Counted from the first letter of the stretch, positions 51,030 to 59,499 are shown. The stretch: DNA of 64,000 bases from Curtobacterium pusillum (GCA_002025645.1 CP018783.1:310001-374000), one strand, 5' to 3'. The notes: generated by a model not told the origin, from the sequence alone. Numbers and translations: made by a program.

Positions 51030-51754
51030 GAGGGTGCTCCGGGTGTCGTGGATCGGGTGGATCCTGTGGGTGGTTCGATCGCGACCGGGTGCCGACGGTT
51101 CGGCCGGCGGACGGTGAGCCGGCGGTTCAGGGCGGCGATCAGTGCGTCGACCACCAGGGCGAGGACCACGACGACGATCGCTCCGCCGACCATCTCGCCG
51201 TACTCACGGCTCTTCAGGCCGGTGAAGATGTACCGGCCGAGGCCCGTGTCCGAGGTGTAGGCGGCGAGCGTCGCGGTCGCGATGACCTGGAGCACGGCCG
51301 ATCGTGCACCGCCGAGGATCACCGTCGCGGCCAGCGGGACCTCGACCGAGAGGACGACCTGGCGCGTCGACATGCCCATCGCGTACGCGGCGTCGACCGT
51401 CTCCGCGTCGACGGCACGGACACCGGCACTCGCGGCGGCGAGGAGCGGCGGCGCCGCGAGCACCACGAGCGTGATGAACGGGGCGCCGATGCCGATGCCG
51501 ATCGAGAGACCGAGCAGGGTGAGGAGGCCGAGGGTCGGCACCGCGCGCGCCGCACCGGCGAGGGCGACGGTGAGGGCGTCACCGCGGCGGCGGTGGCCGA
51601 GCCACACGCCGAGCGGGAGCGCGACGACCGCGGCGGTGAGCACGACACCCGCGGTGAGCAGCAGGTGCTGGAGCAGGCGCGCGGGGATTCCCCCTGACCC
51701 GCTCCAGACGTCGGGATCCGCGAACCACTGCACGGTGAGCGTCAGGACGTCCAT
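51026..51754 (-). CDS. Osmoprotectant-type ABC permease (OpuCD/ProW-like)
   Basis: 242 residues, five or six helices with the ABC permease loop EVPLAATVILGGARSAVLQV and VDAAYAMGMSTRQVVLSVEV. The ATG begins MDVLTLTVQWFADPDVW. It overlaps the upstream permease by 13 bases and the lipoprotein gene by four. The C-terminal tail is Pro/Arg-rich and divergent. Confidence 0.9.
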   Translation of the reverse strand: MDVLTLTVQWFADPDVWSGSGGIPARLLQHLLLTAGVVLTAAVVALPLGVWLGHRRRGDALTVALAGAARAVPTLGLLTLLGLSIGIGIGAPFITLVVLAAPPLLAAASAGVRAVDAETVDAAYAMGMSTRQVVLSVEVPLAATVILGGARSAVLQVIATATLAAYTSDTGLGRYIFTGLKSREYGEMVGGAIVVVVLALVVDALIAALNRRLTVRRPNRRHPVAIEPPTGSTRSTTPGAPS

Positions 51755-52395
51755 GCAGCACCGCCCTTCCTGGACCACGGGGCGAGCAGGTTCCTCGCGA
51801 GGACGCAGCACCCGTCGAGCACGAGGGCGAGCGCGACGGTCGCCACGACACCGGTGACGATCTCACCGACGATGCCACGCTGGAAGCCGTCGGTGAGCAG
51901 GCTGCCGAGACTGCCGACACCGATGAGGGCGCCGACCGTCGCGAGACTCACCGTGCTCACCACCACGACCCGCAGTCCGGCGATCAGGACCGGAACGGCG
52001 AGCGGGAGCTCGATCGCCCAGAACCGGCCCCACGTCGAGTACCCGAGCGCGGTCGCGGCGTCACGGGCGGCGGTGGGGGTGGTCGAGAAGGCGTCGGTCG
52101 CCGTCGAGACGAGGAGCGCGAGTCCGTAGAGCGTGAGGACGACGACGACGTTCACGGGCGACCGCAGCGAGGTCCCGATCAGGACCGGGACGAGCACGAA
52201 CAGCGGCAGGGACGGCACGGCGTAGAGCGCGCCGACGGTGCCGAGGACCCCCGCCCGGACAGACCGTCGTCGGCTGGCGACCCACCCGATCGGCACGGCG
52301 AGCAGCAGGCTCACGACGACCGCGGGGATCGTCAGGGCGATGTGGGTCGCGATCAGGTCGAGGACCGAGGACCAGTTCTGCGCCAGCCACCTCAT
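51742..52395 (-). CDS. Osmoprotectant-type ABC permease (OpuCB-like)
   Basis: 217 residues, six helices. The conserved segment is ATALGYSTWGRFWAIELPLA with VPVLIAGLRVVVVSTVSLAT. The N terminus WSSVLDLIATHIALTIPAVV is typical of OpuCB. Lies 13 bases after the ATPase stop. Confidence 0.9.
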   Translation of the reverse strand: MRWLAQNWSSVLDLIATHIALTIPAVVVSLLLAVPIGWVASRRRSVRAGVLGTVGALYAVPSLPLFVLVPVLIGTSLRSPVNVVVVLTLYGLALLVSTATDAFSTTPTAARDAATALGYSTWGRFWAIELPLAVPVLIAGLRVVVVSTVSLATVGALIGVGSLGSLLTDGFQRGIVGEIVTGVVATVALALVLDGCCVLARNLLAPWSRKGGAAWTS

Positions 52396-52408
52396 GCGAT
52401 CCGCCGTC

Positions 52409-53221
52409 TCATGCCGTCAGCCGGCCGACGATCCGGCCGCCCTCGTCCTCGACGTACTCGACGCCGTCCCGCTCGCGGAGCGCGAGGGCGCGTCCGGCGT
52501 TGCCGGACCCGATGAAGCGGGCGACGAACTCGTCGGCAGGCGCCGAGAGGAGGGCTTCCGGTGTCCCGCGCTGTGCGACGACACCACCCGGTCGCATCAC
52601 CACGATCTCGTCGCCGAGCAGGAGTGCCTCGTCCATGTCGTGGGTCACGAAGAGGATGGTCGTGCCGAGCTCCGCGCGGATCCGGCGGAGCTCGTCCTGC
52701 AACTCGCTGCGCACGACCGGGTCGACCGCGCCGAACGGCTCGTCCATGAGCAGGACCCGGGGAGTGCCCACGAGGGCGCGGGCGACCCCGACTCGCTGCT
52801 GCTGCCCTCCGGAGAGGCCGTCGGGGTACCGGTCGACGAGGGTGCCGTCCAGACCGACCAGGTCCAGCGTGTCCCGCGCGCGCTCGCGTGCCTCGTTCCG
52901 CGACCGCCCGCGCAGCGCCGGGACGCGGGCGACGTTGTCGAGCACGCTGCGGTGGGGGAGCAGTCCGCCGGACTGCAGGACGTACCCGATGGATCGCCGG
53001 AGTGCGACCGGGTCGACGGTGGCGACGTCTCGTCCGTCGACGAGCACCGTTCCCGCCGTCGGGTCGACCATGCGGTTGACCGTGCGGAGCAGGGTCGTCT
53101 TGCCGGACCCGGACGACCCGACGAGGACGGTCGTCGAGCCCGCCGGCACGGTCAGGTCGAGCGGTTCCAGGGCGACGGTCCCGTCCGACCAGGCCTTCGC
53201 CGTCCCGCGGAACTCGATCAC
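52409..53221 (-). CDS. Osmoprotectant-type ABC transporter ATPase
   Basis: 270 residues. Walker A GSSGSGKTT, Q-loop QSGGLLPH, signature LSGGQQQRVGVARAL, Walker B VLLMDEPFGAVDP and H-loop VTHDMDEA are all present. It is shorter than OpuCA and lacks the C-terminal CBS pair that senses ionic strength, so osmotic gating of the classical kind is unlikely. The GTG start overlaps the quinone reductase stop (GTGA). Confidence 0.93.
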   Translation of the reverse strand: MIEFRGTAKAWSDGTVALEPLDLTVPAGSTTVLVGSSGSGKTTLLRTVNRMVDPTAGTVLVDGRDVATVDPVALRRSIGYVLQSGGLLPHRSVLDNVARVPALRGRSRNEARERARDTLDLVGLDGTLVDRYPDGLSGGQQQRVGVARALVGTPRVLLMDEPFGAVDPVVRSELQDELRRIRAELGTTILFVTHDMDEALLLGDEIVVMRPGGVVAQRGTPEALLSAPADEFVARFIGSGNAGRALALRERDGVEYVEDEGGRIVGRLTA

Positions 53222-54201
53222 CGGGTGCGGACGACGAGCTTGCCGCGCGCCGCGCCCGAGTCCATGTCGCGGTGCGCGGAGACGATCTCGTCGAAAGCGT
53301 ACACGTGGCCGATCGGGACGGTGAGCGCCCCGGACTCGATCGCGTCGATGACGTCCTGGAGCACCGTTGCGGGCAGGTCGCTCGCCTCGCCGGAGTACGC
53401 GGTCAGACGGACCCCGTTGGGCAGGAAGTCGATCGGGTAGAAGTCGGAGACCGTCCACTCGTTCGACAGCATGCCGGTGAAGCAGGCGGTCCCCTGCGTG
53501 CGCACCGCGCGCAGCGTGTCCCGCAGGGTGCCCGTGCCCACGAGCTCGATCGCACCGTCGACGCCGTCCGGTGCGATGGCCCGGACGGCGTCGGCGATCG
53601 TGCCGTCGTCGACGACGACGTGATCGACGCCCGCCTCGCGCAGGACGTCGGACCGTTCGGCGGAGCGGGTGGTGGAGATCACGGTCGCACCCCGTCGCTT
53701 CGCGAGCACGGCGGCTGCGAGTCCGACCGACGACGTGCCGCCGCGGATCAGGACGGTGTCGCCCGGGTGGACGTCGATGCCCGTCGTGAGCGAGCCGTGC
53801 GCGGTCTGGATCATCTCGGGGAGCGCTCCGAGCGTCGCCCAGTCGAGGGTGCTCGTGAACGGGACGACGATCGATGCCGGGACGGTGACGTACTCGGCGT
53901 ACCCACCGTCGATCGTCCGGCCCATCCCACCCATCAGGGCGGCGACAGCGGTGCCGGGCTCGAACTCCCCGCCGGGCGCCGCCTCCACCGTCCCGGTCGC
54001 TTCGATGCCCGGGATCCGTGGGAAGGAGCCGAACGAACCCAGGCCCTCGCGGAAGTGCTGTTCGGAGCGGTTGAGTCCGAACGCCTCGACGCGGATCAGG
54101 ACCTGGCCCGTCCGTGGTTCGGGTCGCGGGACGTCCCGGATGCGGAGTGCCTCGGGGGTGCCCGGTCCGTCCAGTACCACTGCACGCATCGTCGCCGTCA
54201 T
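53218..54201 (-). CDS. NADPH:quinone oxidoreductase-like MDR protein
   Basis: 327 residues. Zinc-free medium-chain reductase: MRAVVLDGPGTPEALRIRDV, GLNRSEQHFREG, PRIPGIEATGTVEAAPGGEF, cofactor loop VLIRGGTSSVGLAAAVLAKR. Reduces quinones or enones with NADPH; substrate unknown. First gene of the operon; AGGAGG precedes the ATG. Translational coupling to an ABC ATPase is unusual. A TGGAAG-ATG-CTTCCA palindrome sits 44 bases upstream. Confidence 0.9.
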   Translation of the reverse strand: MTATMRAVVLDGPGTPEALRIRDVPRPEPRTGQVLIRVEAFGLNRSEQHFREGLGSFGSFPRIPGIEATGTVEAAPGGEFEPGTAVAALMGGMGRTIDGGYAEYVTVPASIVVPFTSTLDWATLGALPEMIQTAHGSLTTGIDVHPGDTVLIRGGTSSVGLAAAVLAKRRGATVISTTRSAERSDVLREAGVDHVVVDDGTIADAVRAIAPDGVDGAIELVGTGTLRDTLRAVRTQGTACFTGMLSNEWTVSDFYPIDFLPNGVRLTAYSGEASDLPATVLQDVIDAIESGALTVPIGHVYAFDEIVSAHRDMDSGAARGKLVVRTR

Positions 54202-54228
54202 GGATCCTCCTGGTAGTGCCATCGCGGT

Positions 54229-54259
54229 TGTCACTAGTATGACATGGAAGATGCTTCCA
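54229..54259. promoter_or_regulatory. Operator region between quinone reductase and MTHFR-like genes
   Basis: Two adjoining inverted repeats: TGTCA-N6-TGACA (54229-54244) and TGGAAG-ATG-CTTCCA (54245-54259). On the minus strand a possible -10 CATACT lies inside the first, and the second fills the spacer region toward a weak TTCCCT -35. The second has the GGAA/TTCC elements of the sites at 48837, 50078 and 56651, in inverse order. Confidence 0.4.
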
Positions 54260-54285
54260 GGGAACCTAAATGCGACGGAGAGACC

Positions 54286-55155
54286 ATGACCTGGCCGACG
54301 ACCACCAGTATCCCCGACATCTCGATCGGTGTCGCAGCCGGTCAGGCGCGCGCACTCGCCACAGCAGGGGGCCTCGAGCCCGGGATGGTCGTCAACGTGG
54401 GGTTCGTCGACGGTGAGTCGATGGAGGACCGCGTCGTCGCCGCGGCGGGGCTCGTGCGTGCCGGTCTCGTCGCCGAACCGCACGTGGCCGCTCGGCGGCT
54501 CGGTTCGTCCGGGGATCTCGACACCTACCTCGAGGCGCTCCGTGCCGTCGGGGCGGGCGACCGGCTCTTCGTCATCGGTGGGGACCCCCGGCTCCCGCTG
54601 GGCCCGTACGGCCAGGCCCTCGACGTGCTCGACTCCGACGTCCTGGCTCGCTACCGACCGTCGACCATCGGGATCGGCGGGTACCCGGACGGGCACCCCG
54701 ACATCGAGTCAGCGGCACTCGACCGCGCTCTGGACAGCAAGGCCTGCGCACTCGCCGCCCGGGAGGTCGCCGGGGAGCTGATCACCCAGGTCACCCTGGA
54801 CGCGGCAGGGGTGCTCGACTGGATCGAACGGCTCCGTGGTCGCGGCGTCGAACTGCCGGTGCGGATCGGAGTGCCCGGGCCAGCTCGGACGGCGGCCGTG
54901 CTGCAGTTCGCGTCGCAGTTCAGGGGCACCAACGGGCCGGCGTCGATCGCCCGGTACGCCGGACGAGAGGTCTCGGCGGACGACGTCGTCACGGCGGACG
55001 GCTTCGTCGACTCGATCCGGTCCCGGTTCGACCACGGTCGCCACGGCGTGCTCGGCCTCCACGTCTTCGCGCTCGGCGACGCGGCGGCGACCGCACGATG
55101 GGTGGCGAGCCAGCGGACGGCGGGCACGGCGACCGACGTCGCGGTGCGCCCGTGA
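54286..55155 (+). CDS. Methylenetetrahydrofolate reductase-like flavoprotein
   Basis: 289 residues, TIM-barrel of the MetF family. Supporting segments are RLFVIGGDPRLPLGPYGQAL, IGIGGYPDGHPDIESAALDR, ACALAAREVAGELITQVTLD and PVRIGVPGPARTAAVLQFAS. Sequence similarity to real MetF is modest, and the location with a quinone reductase and transporter suggests a specialised one-carbon role such as demethylation rather than methionine synthesis. ATG chosen at 54286 after GGAGAG. The stop overlaps the next gene (GTGA). Confidence 0.8.
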   Translation: MTWPTTTSIPDISIGVAAGQARALATAGGLEPGMVVNVGFVDGESMEDRVVAAAGLVRAGLVAEPHVAARRLGSSGDLDTYLEALRAVGAGDRLFVIGGDPRLPLGPYGQALDVLDSDVLARYRPSTIGIGGYPDGHPDIESAALDRALDSKACALAAREVAGELITQVTLDAAGVLDWIERLRGRGVELPVRIGVPGPARTAAVLQFASQFRGTNGPASIARYAGREVSADDVVTADGFVDSIRSRFDHGRHGVLGLHVFALGDAAATARWVASQRTAGTATDVAVRP

Positions 55156-55814
55156 ACGCAGCGTCGTGGTCGTTGCCGCTGGACGCCGTCCCGCACGGGG
55201 CCGAGCCGCGGTCGGTGCGGGTGGCTCCCGACGTACGCATGGGGACCGGTGCGCTCCGGGTGCGCCTGGCGGCGGCGGTGGAACGCGACGGGGTACCCGG
55301 CGTCGACTACGTCGACCAGCCGACGTTCCTGGTCCTCCCAGTGCGGTTCGGGACCGGACGGATCGAGGTGTCCGTCGCCACCGAGACCCACGCGGATGCA
55401 CCGGAGTACGCGCGTGGGTTCGCCGGGATCGCGTTCGGGATCGACGATGCGCTCGGCACCTTCGAGTGCGCCTACATCCGACCGCTCAACGGCATCGGTC
55501 TCCTGCCGCCACCGCCGCGTGACCGTCGCGCGGTGCAGTACTTCGCGTACCCGGACTGGCCGTTCGACGTCCTCCGTGAACGGTGGCCGGACGGACCCCA
55601 CGAATCTCCGGCGGACGTCCGTCCCGGACAGTGGCACCGACTGGCCGTCTCGGTGGCGGAGGACCGCGTGGTCGTGGAGGTCGACGACGTCGTCACGGTG
55701 GACACGGCGCGACTGCACCGGGGCGCGCCGTCCGGGGCGGTCGGGCTCTGGGTCGACATCGGCACGCGGGCATGGTTCGCGGACCTGTGCGTCTCGGAGG
55801 CAAACGACGGCTGA
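55152..55814 (+). CDS. Concanavalin/laminin-G-like beta-sandwich protein
   Basis: 220 residues, no signal peptide. The pattern ALRVRLAAAVERDGVPGVDY, RGFAGIAFGIDDALGTFECA, YIRPLNGI, QWHRLAVSVAEDRVVVEVDD and GAVGLWVDIGTRAWFADLCV resembles the DUF1080/laminin-G fold. Function not known. Translationally coupled to the MTHFR-like gene, which suggests they work together. Confidence 0.65.
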   Translation: MNAASWSLPLDAVPHGAEPRSVRVAPDVRMGTGALRVRLAAAVERDGVPGVDYVDQPTFLVLPVRFGTGRIEVSVATETHADAPEYARGFAGIAFGIDDALGTFECAYIRPLNGIGLLPPPPRDRRAVQYFAYPDWPFDVLRERWPDGPHESPADVRPGQWHRLAVSVAEDRVVVEVDDVVTVDTARLHRGAPSGAVGLWVDIGTRAWFADLCVSEANDG

Positions 55815-55948
55815 CGACCGCGACGCGGGCGGAGCGCGTCGTGCGGCAGCGACGTTCCTCGGCTGACCGGGTCCCTGAGCCCGCGCGACGTCGTCGGTCC
55901 CGTCGGCTTCGCGGCACGTCGCGCTCCGGCCGGGCCTCGGCCCGCACA

Positions 55949-55982
55949 GGAGACCCCTGCCCGATCGGTCGGGCAGGGGTCT
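55949..55982. terminator. Terminator hairpin between convergent genes
   Basis: Perfect 15-base stem GAGACCCCTGCCCGA with TCGG loop, 134 bases after the beta-sandwich gene and 46 from the hydrolase stop. The rest of the 214-base gap shows no gene. Confidence 0.8.
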
Positions 55983-56028
55983 CGAGTGCGGGAGCGGCTC
56001 TCGCTCGCCGGGGCGTTCGTGTCAGGGG

Positions 56029-56616
56029 TCAGACAGCGAGGTCCGCGACGACCTCGTCCGTGGTCGTGACGGTGGCGATGTTCTGCAGTGCGAAGTTCAG
56101 GGCTGCGTGCTGCCACTCCGCGCTGAGGCTCGACGTCGCATCGGACACGATCGTCACGGCGTAGCCGTGGTCCGCGGCGTCACGCACGGTGTGCTCGACA
56201 GCCATGTTCGTCCACGCACCGACCACGACGACGTGGTCCACGCCGAGGTTGCGGAGCATGAAGTCGACGCCGGTACCGTTGAACACGCTCATCCGGTTGC
56301 GGTCGAGCACGACGTCGCCGTCGACCGGGGCGAGCTCGTCGACGATCTGCGCGCCCCAGCTCCCGAGCTTGAACGACTCCGGGCCGAGCATGCGGAAGAT
56401 CGGCGCGTTCGTGCCGCCGACCTCGCCGGGGTAGACGACGATGCGGTTGTGGAAGACGGTCGCGCCCGCGGTTCGCGCGGCGTCGAGGACGCGACGGACG
56501 TTCCCGATCACGTTCTGCGACGCGGCGTGCTCGGCCGCGCCGGTCTCGGCGAAGGCGCCTTCGGCGTGGACGGTGTCGTTCTGCATGTCGACGACGAGGA
56601 CTGCTGTGGTGGTCAC
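56029..56616 (-). CDS. Isochorismatase-fold protein lacking the catalytic Cys
   Basis: 195 residues. The fold is clear from AVLVVDMQNDTVHAEGAFAE (Asp D10 present), SVFNGTGVDFMLRNLGVDHV and VVVGAWTNMAVEHTVRDAAD. In cysteine hydrolases of this family the segment reads TN-x-CVE; here Ala A139 replaces the Cys and the catalytic Lys position appears to be Arg (R106). PhzD-type isochorismatases also lack the Cys, so activity on a vinyl ether is possible, but amide hydrolysis is not expected. Two kinds of TTCC/GGAA repeat lie upstream. Confidence 0.85.
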   Translation of the reverse strand: MTTTAVLVVDMQNDTVHAEGAFAETGAAEHAASQNVIGNVRRVLDAARTAGATVFHNRIVVYPGEVGGTNAPIFRMLGPESFKLGSWGAQIVDELAPVDGDVVLDRNRMSVFNGTGVDFMLRNLGVDHVVVVGAWTNMAVEHTVRDAADHGYAVTIVSDATSSLSAEWQHAALNFALQNIATVTTTDEVVADLAV

Positions 56617-56650
56617 GGTGCTCCGATCAGTTCGAGTTCCAGGAAAGTGT

Positions 56651-56668
56651 ATTCCATGTAATGGAAAT
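56651..56668. promoter_or_regulatory. MarR-type operator before the isochorismatase-fold gene
   Basis: ATTCCATGTAATGGAAAT, an 18-base near-palindrome typical of MarR operators. On the minus strand it sits directly upstream of a TACACT -10 box (56646-56651) and would fill the promoter spacer. The MarR gene ends 168 bases away. Confidence 0.55.
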
Positions 56669-56778
56669 GACCGAACGGTCTCAGTTGAAGACGTTCACCG
56701 GAACGGCGATCGCGCCGCCGCCCTTGCCCCCGAGGCTGTCGGCGACGGCGTTCCCCGTGTCAGGGCGATCCCGGCGCA

Positions 56779-56823
56779 TTCCGTGGAGGAATGTTCCGTG
56801 GAGGAATGTTCCGTGGAGTAATA
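56779..56823. repeat. Three tandem 15-bp repeats
   Basis: TTCCGTGGAGGAATG is repeated exactly twice and then as TTCCGTGGAGTAATA, with a strict 15-base period. Each unit contains TTCC-N5-GGAA or its variant, so neighbouring units also form GGAATG-TTCC palindromes. Located between the marR stop (56837) and the hydrolase promoter. Probable regulator array rather than coding sequence. Confidence 0.75.
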
Positions 56824-56836
56824 CTACTCCGTCGGC

Positions 56837-57283
56837 TCAGTCGTCGGTCGAGAAGGCGTCCGCGAGCGCGGCGAGGGCTGTGGTCGTCGCATCGAGTTGC
56901 GCTTGCGTGATCGTGTCCGTGCGGCGGCCGAGCTCCTGCCGCGCTGCCCGCAACCCGTCCGCGAGCGTCTTCCGGCCGGGCTTCGTCATCCGGAGGAGGG
57001 AGGACCGGCGGTCGGCAGGGTTCGGGACGCGTTCGGCCAGTCCGGCGCGCTCGAGCCGGTCGACGATCTTGCTCGCGGCCCCGACCGTGATCCCGATGTC
57101 GTCCGCGACCTCTTGGACGCGCGCTGCGCCGTCGAGGTCGTCGATCGTCCGGAGGGCGGTGATCAGGCCGAGATTCGTTCCGGTCGCCTCGGACACCGCA
57201 GCGTCGACCGCACCCCACAACCGGATCTCGGCCCGCACAAGGGTGTCGAAGAACCGGAAGCGATCATCAGGACTCGTCGGCAC
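56837..57283 (-). CDS. MarR-family transcriptional regulator
   Basis: 148 residues, winged helix: LGLITALRTIDDLDGAARVQ, EVADDIGITVGAASKIVDRL (recognition helix), ERVPNPADRRSSLLRMTKPG (wing). Dimerises through the terminal helices and usually responds to aromatic or oxidant ligands. The GTG start has TAAGAT exactly six bases upstream, so a leaderless mRNA is likely. Candidate regulator for the TTCC/GGAA palindromes at 48837, 50078, 54245, 56651 and 56779. Confidence 0.9.
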   Translation of the reverse strand: MPTSPDDRFRFFDTLVRAEIRLWGAVDAAVSEATGTNLGLITALRTIDDLDGAARVQEVADDIGITVGAASKIVDRLERAGLAERVPNPADRRSSLLRMTKPGRKTLADGLRAARQELGRRTDTITQAQLDATTTALAALADAFSTDD

Positions 57284-57331
57284 GCGATCATCTTAGGACC
57301 GACGGGACAATGGCACGTCCCCACAGCGGTG

Positions 57332-58201
57332 TCACCACCCCGGTACGTCGACCCGCACCGCCGAGATCCGCCCCGCACGCGTCCGCGCCGTCACCGCCGG
57401 GTCGTAGCTGTCCGCCGTTGCCAGGTACAGCGTCCGACCGTCCTCGCCGCCGAGTGCACAGTCGATCGCGCACCGCCCTGGGGCGTCGATCCGGTCGGTC
57501 ACCGCGCCGCCCTCGACGACCCGGAGGAACTCGCCCGTGTCGACCGAGCAGACCCAGACCGCGCCATCCCGGTCGACCGTGCTCCCGTCCGGCGTGACGC
57601 CGTCGGGCAGCGTCGCCCATCCACGTCGACCGGTCAGGGACCCGTCCGGCTCGATGTCGAACGCCGTCAAGCGGTGCCCCCACGTCTCGCTGACGACGAG
57701 GGTGCGGGTGCCGGGGAGCACGTTCGCGCTGTTCGGGAAGACCAGTCCGTCGGCCGCCGGACGGAACGACCCGTCCGGCTCGATGACGTACAGCGGGCCG
57801 GGGCGGAGCGCTTCGCCGCCGTACAGGTCGTAGCCGAACGCCCCGATGTACGTCCGGCCGGTCTGCTCGTCGACCACCAGGTCGTTGACCAGGGAGGACT
57901 CGACGCCGGACAGGTCGGCGAACGCCGTGCTCGTGCCGTCGTCGGACACGGCGACGACGGTCCGGGACTCCATCGAGCTGATGACGAGCCGCCCGTCCCG
58001 GAGCCACCCGAGCCCGGACGACTGCCCGGCGACCGTGGCCTCGAGACGGGGAGCCTCATCCGACCCGGGGTCGATCGAGAAGACCTCGCCCGTGTGCATG
58101 TCCGAGTACCAGAGCCGCCCGTCGTGCCAGCGGTTGCCCTCCGGGAAGCGGATGCCGGCGACGACGTCCGTGGCGGTGGTGAGGTCGAGTGTGGTGCGCA
58201 C
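57332..58201 (-). CDS. SMP-30/gluconolactonase family protein
   Basis: 289 residues, six-bladed beta-propeller. Metal-site segments are RFPEGNRWHDGRLWYSDMHT (Glu), SLVNDLVVDEQTGRTYIGAF (Asn, Asp) and CALGGEDGRTLYLATADS. These enzymes hydrolyse lactones such as gluconolactone; substrate unknown. GTG start at 58201, close to GGAG. It lies 48 bases upstream of marR on the same strand. Confidence 0.88.
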   Translation of the reverse strand: MRTTLDLTTATDVVAGIRFPEGNRWHDGRLWYSDMHTGEVFSIDPGSDEAPRLEATVAGQSSGLGWLRDGRLVISSMESRTVVAVSDDGTSTAFADLSGVESSLVNDLVVDEQTGRTYIGAFGYDLYGGEALRPGPLYVIEPDGSFRPAADGLVFPNSANVLPGTRTLVVSETWGHRLTAFDIEPDGSLTGRRGWATLPDGVTPDGSTVDRDGAVWVCSVDTGEFLRVVEGGAVTDRIDAPGRCAIDCALGGEDGRTLYLATADSYDPAVTARTRAGRISAVRVDVPGW

Positions 58202-58232
58202 CGCTCCAGCATGCCAGGCGCCCGTCGCCCGA

Positions 58233-58475
58233 TCAGACCTCGCTGGGCGGCCCCGCCTGCCAGCGCACCCAGGCCTCGAGCTGTGCCTTCGCACTCTCCA
58301 GGCTCGTGTGGAACCCGGTCATGTCGTCGTCGACCAGGTGGACGACGTACCGCGACCCGAAGGTCACGGTGCCGATCACGTCCGATCCGCAGCGTCCCTG
58401 CCAGGTCCGGTCGTCGAGCGCGACCCACCGGACCGCTTCGGTCCCGGGGTGGGTGGTGCTGGAGAGGGAGGTCAT
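58233..58475 (-). CDS. Hypothetical protein, 80 residues
   Basis: Not recognised. A soluble alpha/beta protein (VRWVALDDRTWQGRCGSDVI, YVVHLVDDDMTGFHTSLESA, AKAQLEAWVRWQ). A good GGAAG site precedes the ATG, and codon use matches the neighbours. Located 31 bases upstream of the SMP-30 gene. Confidence 0.6.
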   Translation of the reverse strand: MTSLSSTTHPGTEAVRWVALDDRTWQGRCGSDVIGTVTFGSRYVVHLVDDDMTGFHTSLESAKAQLEAWVRWQAGPPSEV

Positions 58476-58584
58476 GGAGCTTCCGGTCGCTGGACGATGA
58501 GATCGTTCCGGCGGCCGTGGGCTGGGGTCACCTTCCGTTGACGGTAGTCCGCCGAGGCTGGCAGTGCTGCGGGGCGGACCGGTG

Positions 58585-59499
58585 TCAGTCGGAGAGCCCG
58601 AGCCTCCGGAGCCCGCGCCGGCTCGCCGTGACGTACTCCCGGTACTGGTCCGGCCGCCGCTCCCGTGCCCACCGGGTGACGTCGACGAGGTGCAGCGCCG
58701 TCATCGCCCCCAGCGTGCGCAGGTCCTCCGGCTCGCCGAGTCCGGCGGCGGCGGCGAACGCGCCGAACTCCTGTTCCGACACCTCGCCGTCCAGGTGCCA
58801 CCACCCGAACACCCGCCGCGCATCCGTCCACGGCGTCGGGCCGACCTCGGCAGCACCCCAGTCGATCACGACGGGCGCCGCGTCGGGCCCGCGGGAGAGC
58901 AGGTTCCGCGGCGCGAGGTCGCCGTGTGCGAGACCCTGCTCGAACGCGCGGATGCCGAGCGGTTCGAACGCCGCACGGAGCGCCGACGCCGACGTGTACG
59001 CGCCGGCCTGGAGGAGCGGGTCGTCCCCGTCGAGCGATCGTACGTCGTACGCGACGTGCGCCCGCCACGCCGTGGCCGGGTCGTTCCCGAAGCGCGAGAA
59101 CAGGGACGGTGGAGCCCCGACGAGCGCGATCGTGCCGATCGCGCGCGCTGCCGCGCCGAGCCGCCGCCACGGTTCCGTGATCGGCCGAGGGTCGGGTTCG
59201 ACGTACTCGGACACCAGGAACGGCGTGCCGTCGTGGTGTCCGTGGCGGAGCACCCGTGCGACCGCGATGCCGACGCGCTCGGCCGCCGCGCTCGCCCACG
59301 CCTCGACGGGGTACTCGTCCTCGCGGAGCGGATCGACGGGGACCCGGACGACCACGTCGACGCCCGCCGGACGACGGACCCTGACCGTGTGGTTGACGGA
59401 GCCGCCGGTCAGCGGCTCGACGTCGGACCACGAAGCACCGAGGTCGCGCAGGACGGCGTCGAGCGCACTCCGAGCCCGCCCGTCGCCGTCGTCGTCCAC
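58585..59499 (-). CDS. Aminoglycoside phosphotransferase-like kinase (APH family)
   Basis: 304 residues, protein-kinase-like fold. The nucleotide loop is LTGGSVNHTVRVRRPAGVDV and the hinge YVEPDPRPITEP. The catalytic loop is GLAHGDLAPRNLL with the HGD motif, and the metal Asp is in PVVIDWGAAEVGPTPW. Such proteins phosphorylate small hydroxylated molecules; resistance is only one possible role. GTG start. Confidence 0.88.
   Translation of the reverse strand: MDDDGDGRARSALDAVLRDLGASWSDVEPLTGGSVNHTVRVRRPAGVDVVVRVPVDPLREDEYPVEAWASAAAERVGIAVARVLRHGHHDGTPFLVSEYVEPDPRPITEPWRRLGAAARAIGTIALVGAPPSLFSRFGNDPATAWRAHVAYDVRSLDGDDPLLQAGAYTSASALRAAFEPLGIRAFEQGLAHGDLAPRNLLSRGPDAAPVVIDWGAAEVGPTPWTDARRVFGWWHLDGEVSEQEFGAFAAAAGLGEPEDLRTLGAMTALHLVDVTRWARERRPDQYREYVTASRRGLRRLGLSD

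Noticed and set aside
56779..56823. Tandem repeats considered as a CRISPR array
   Set aside because: The 15-base units abut directly with no spacers, and no cas genes are nearby.
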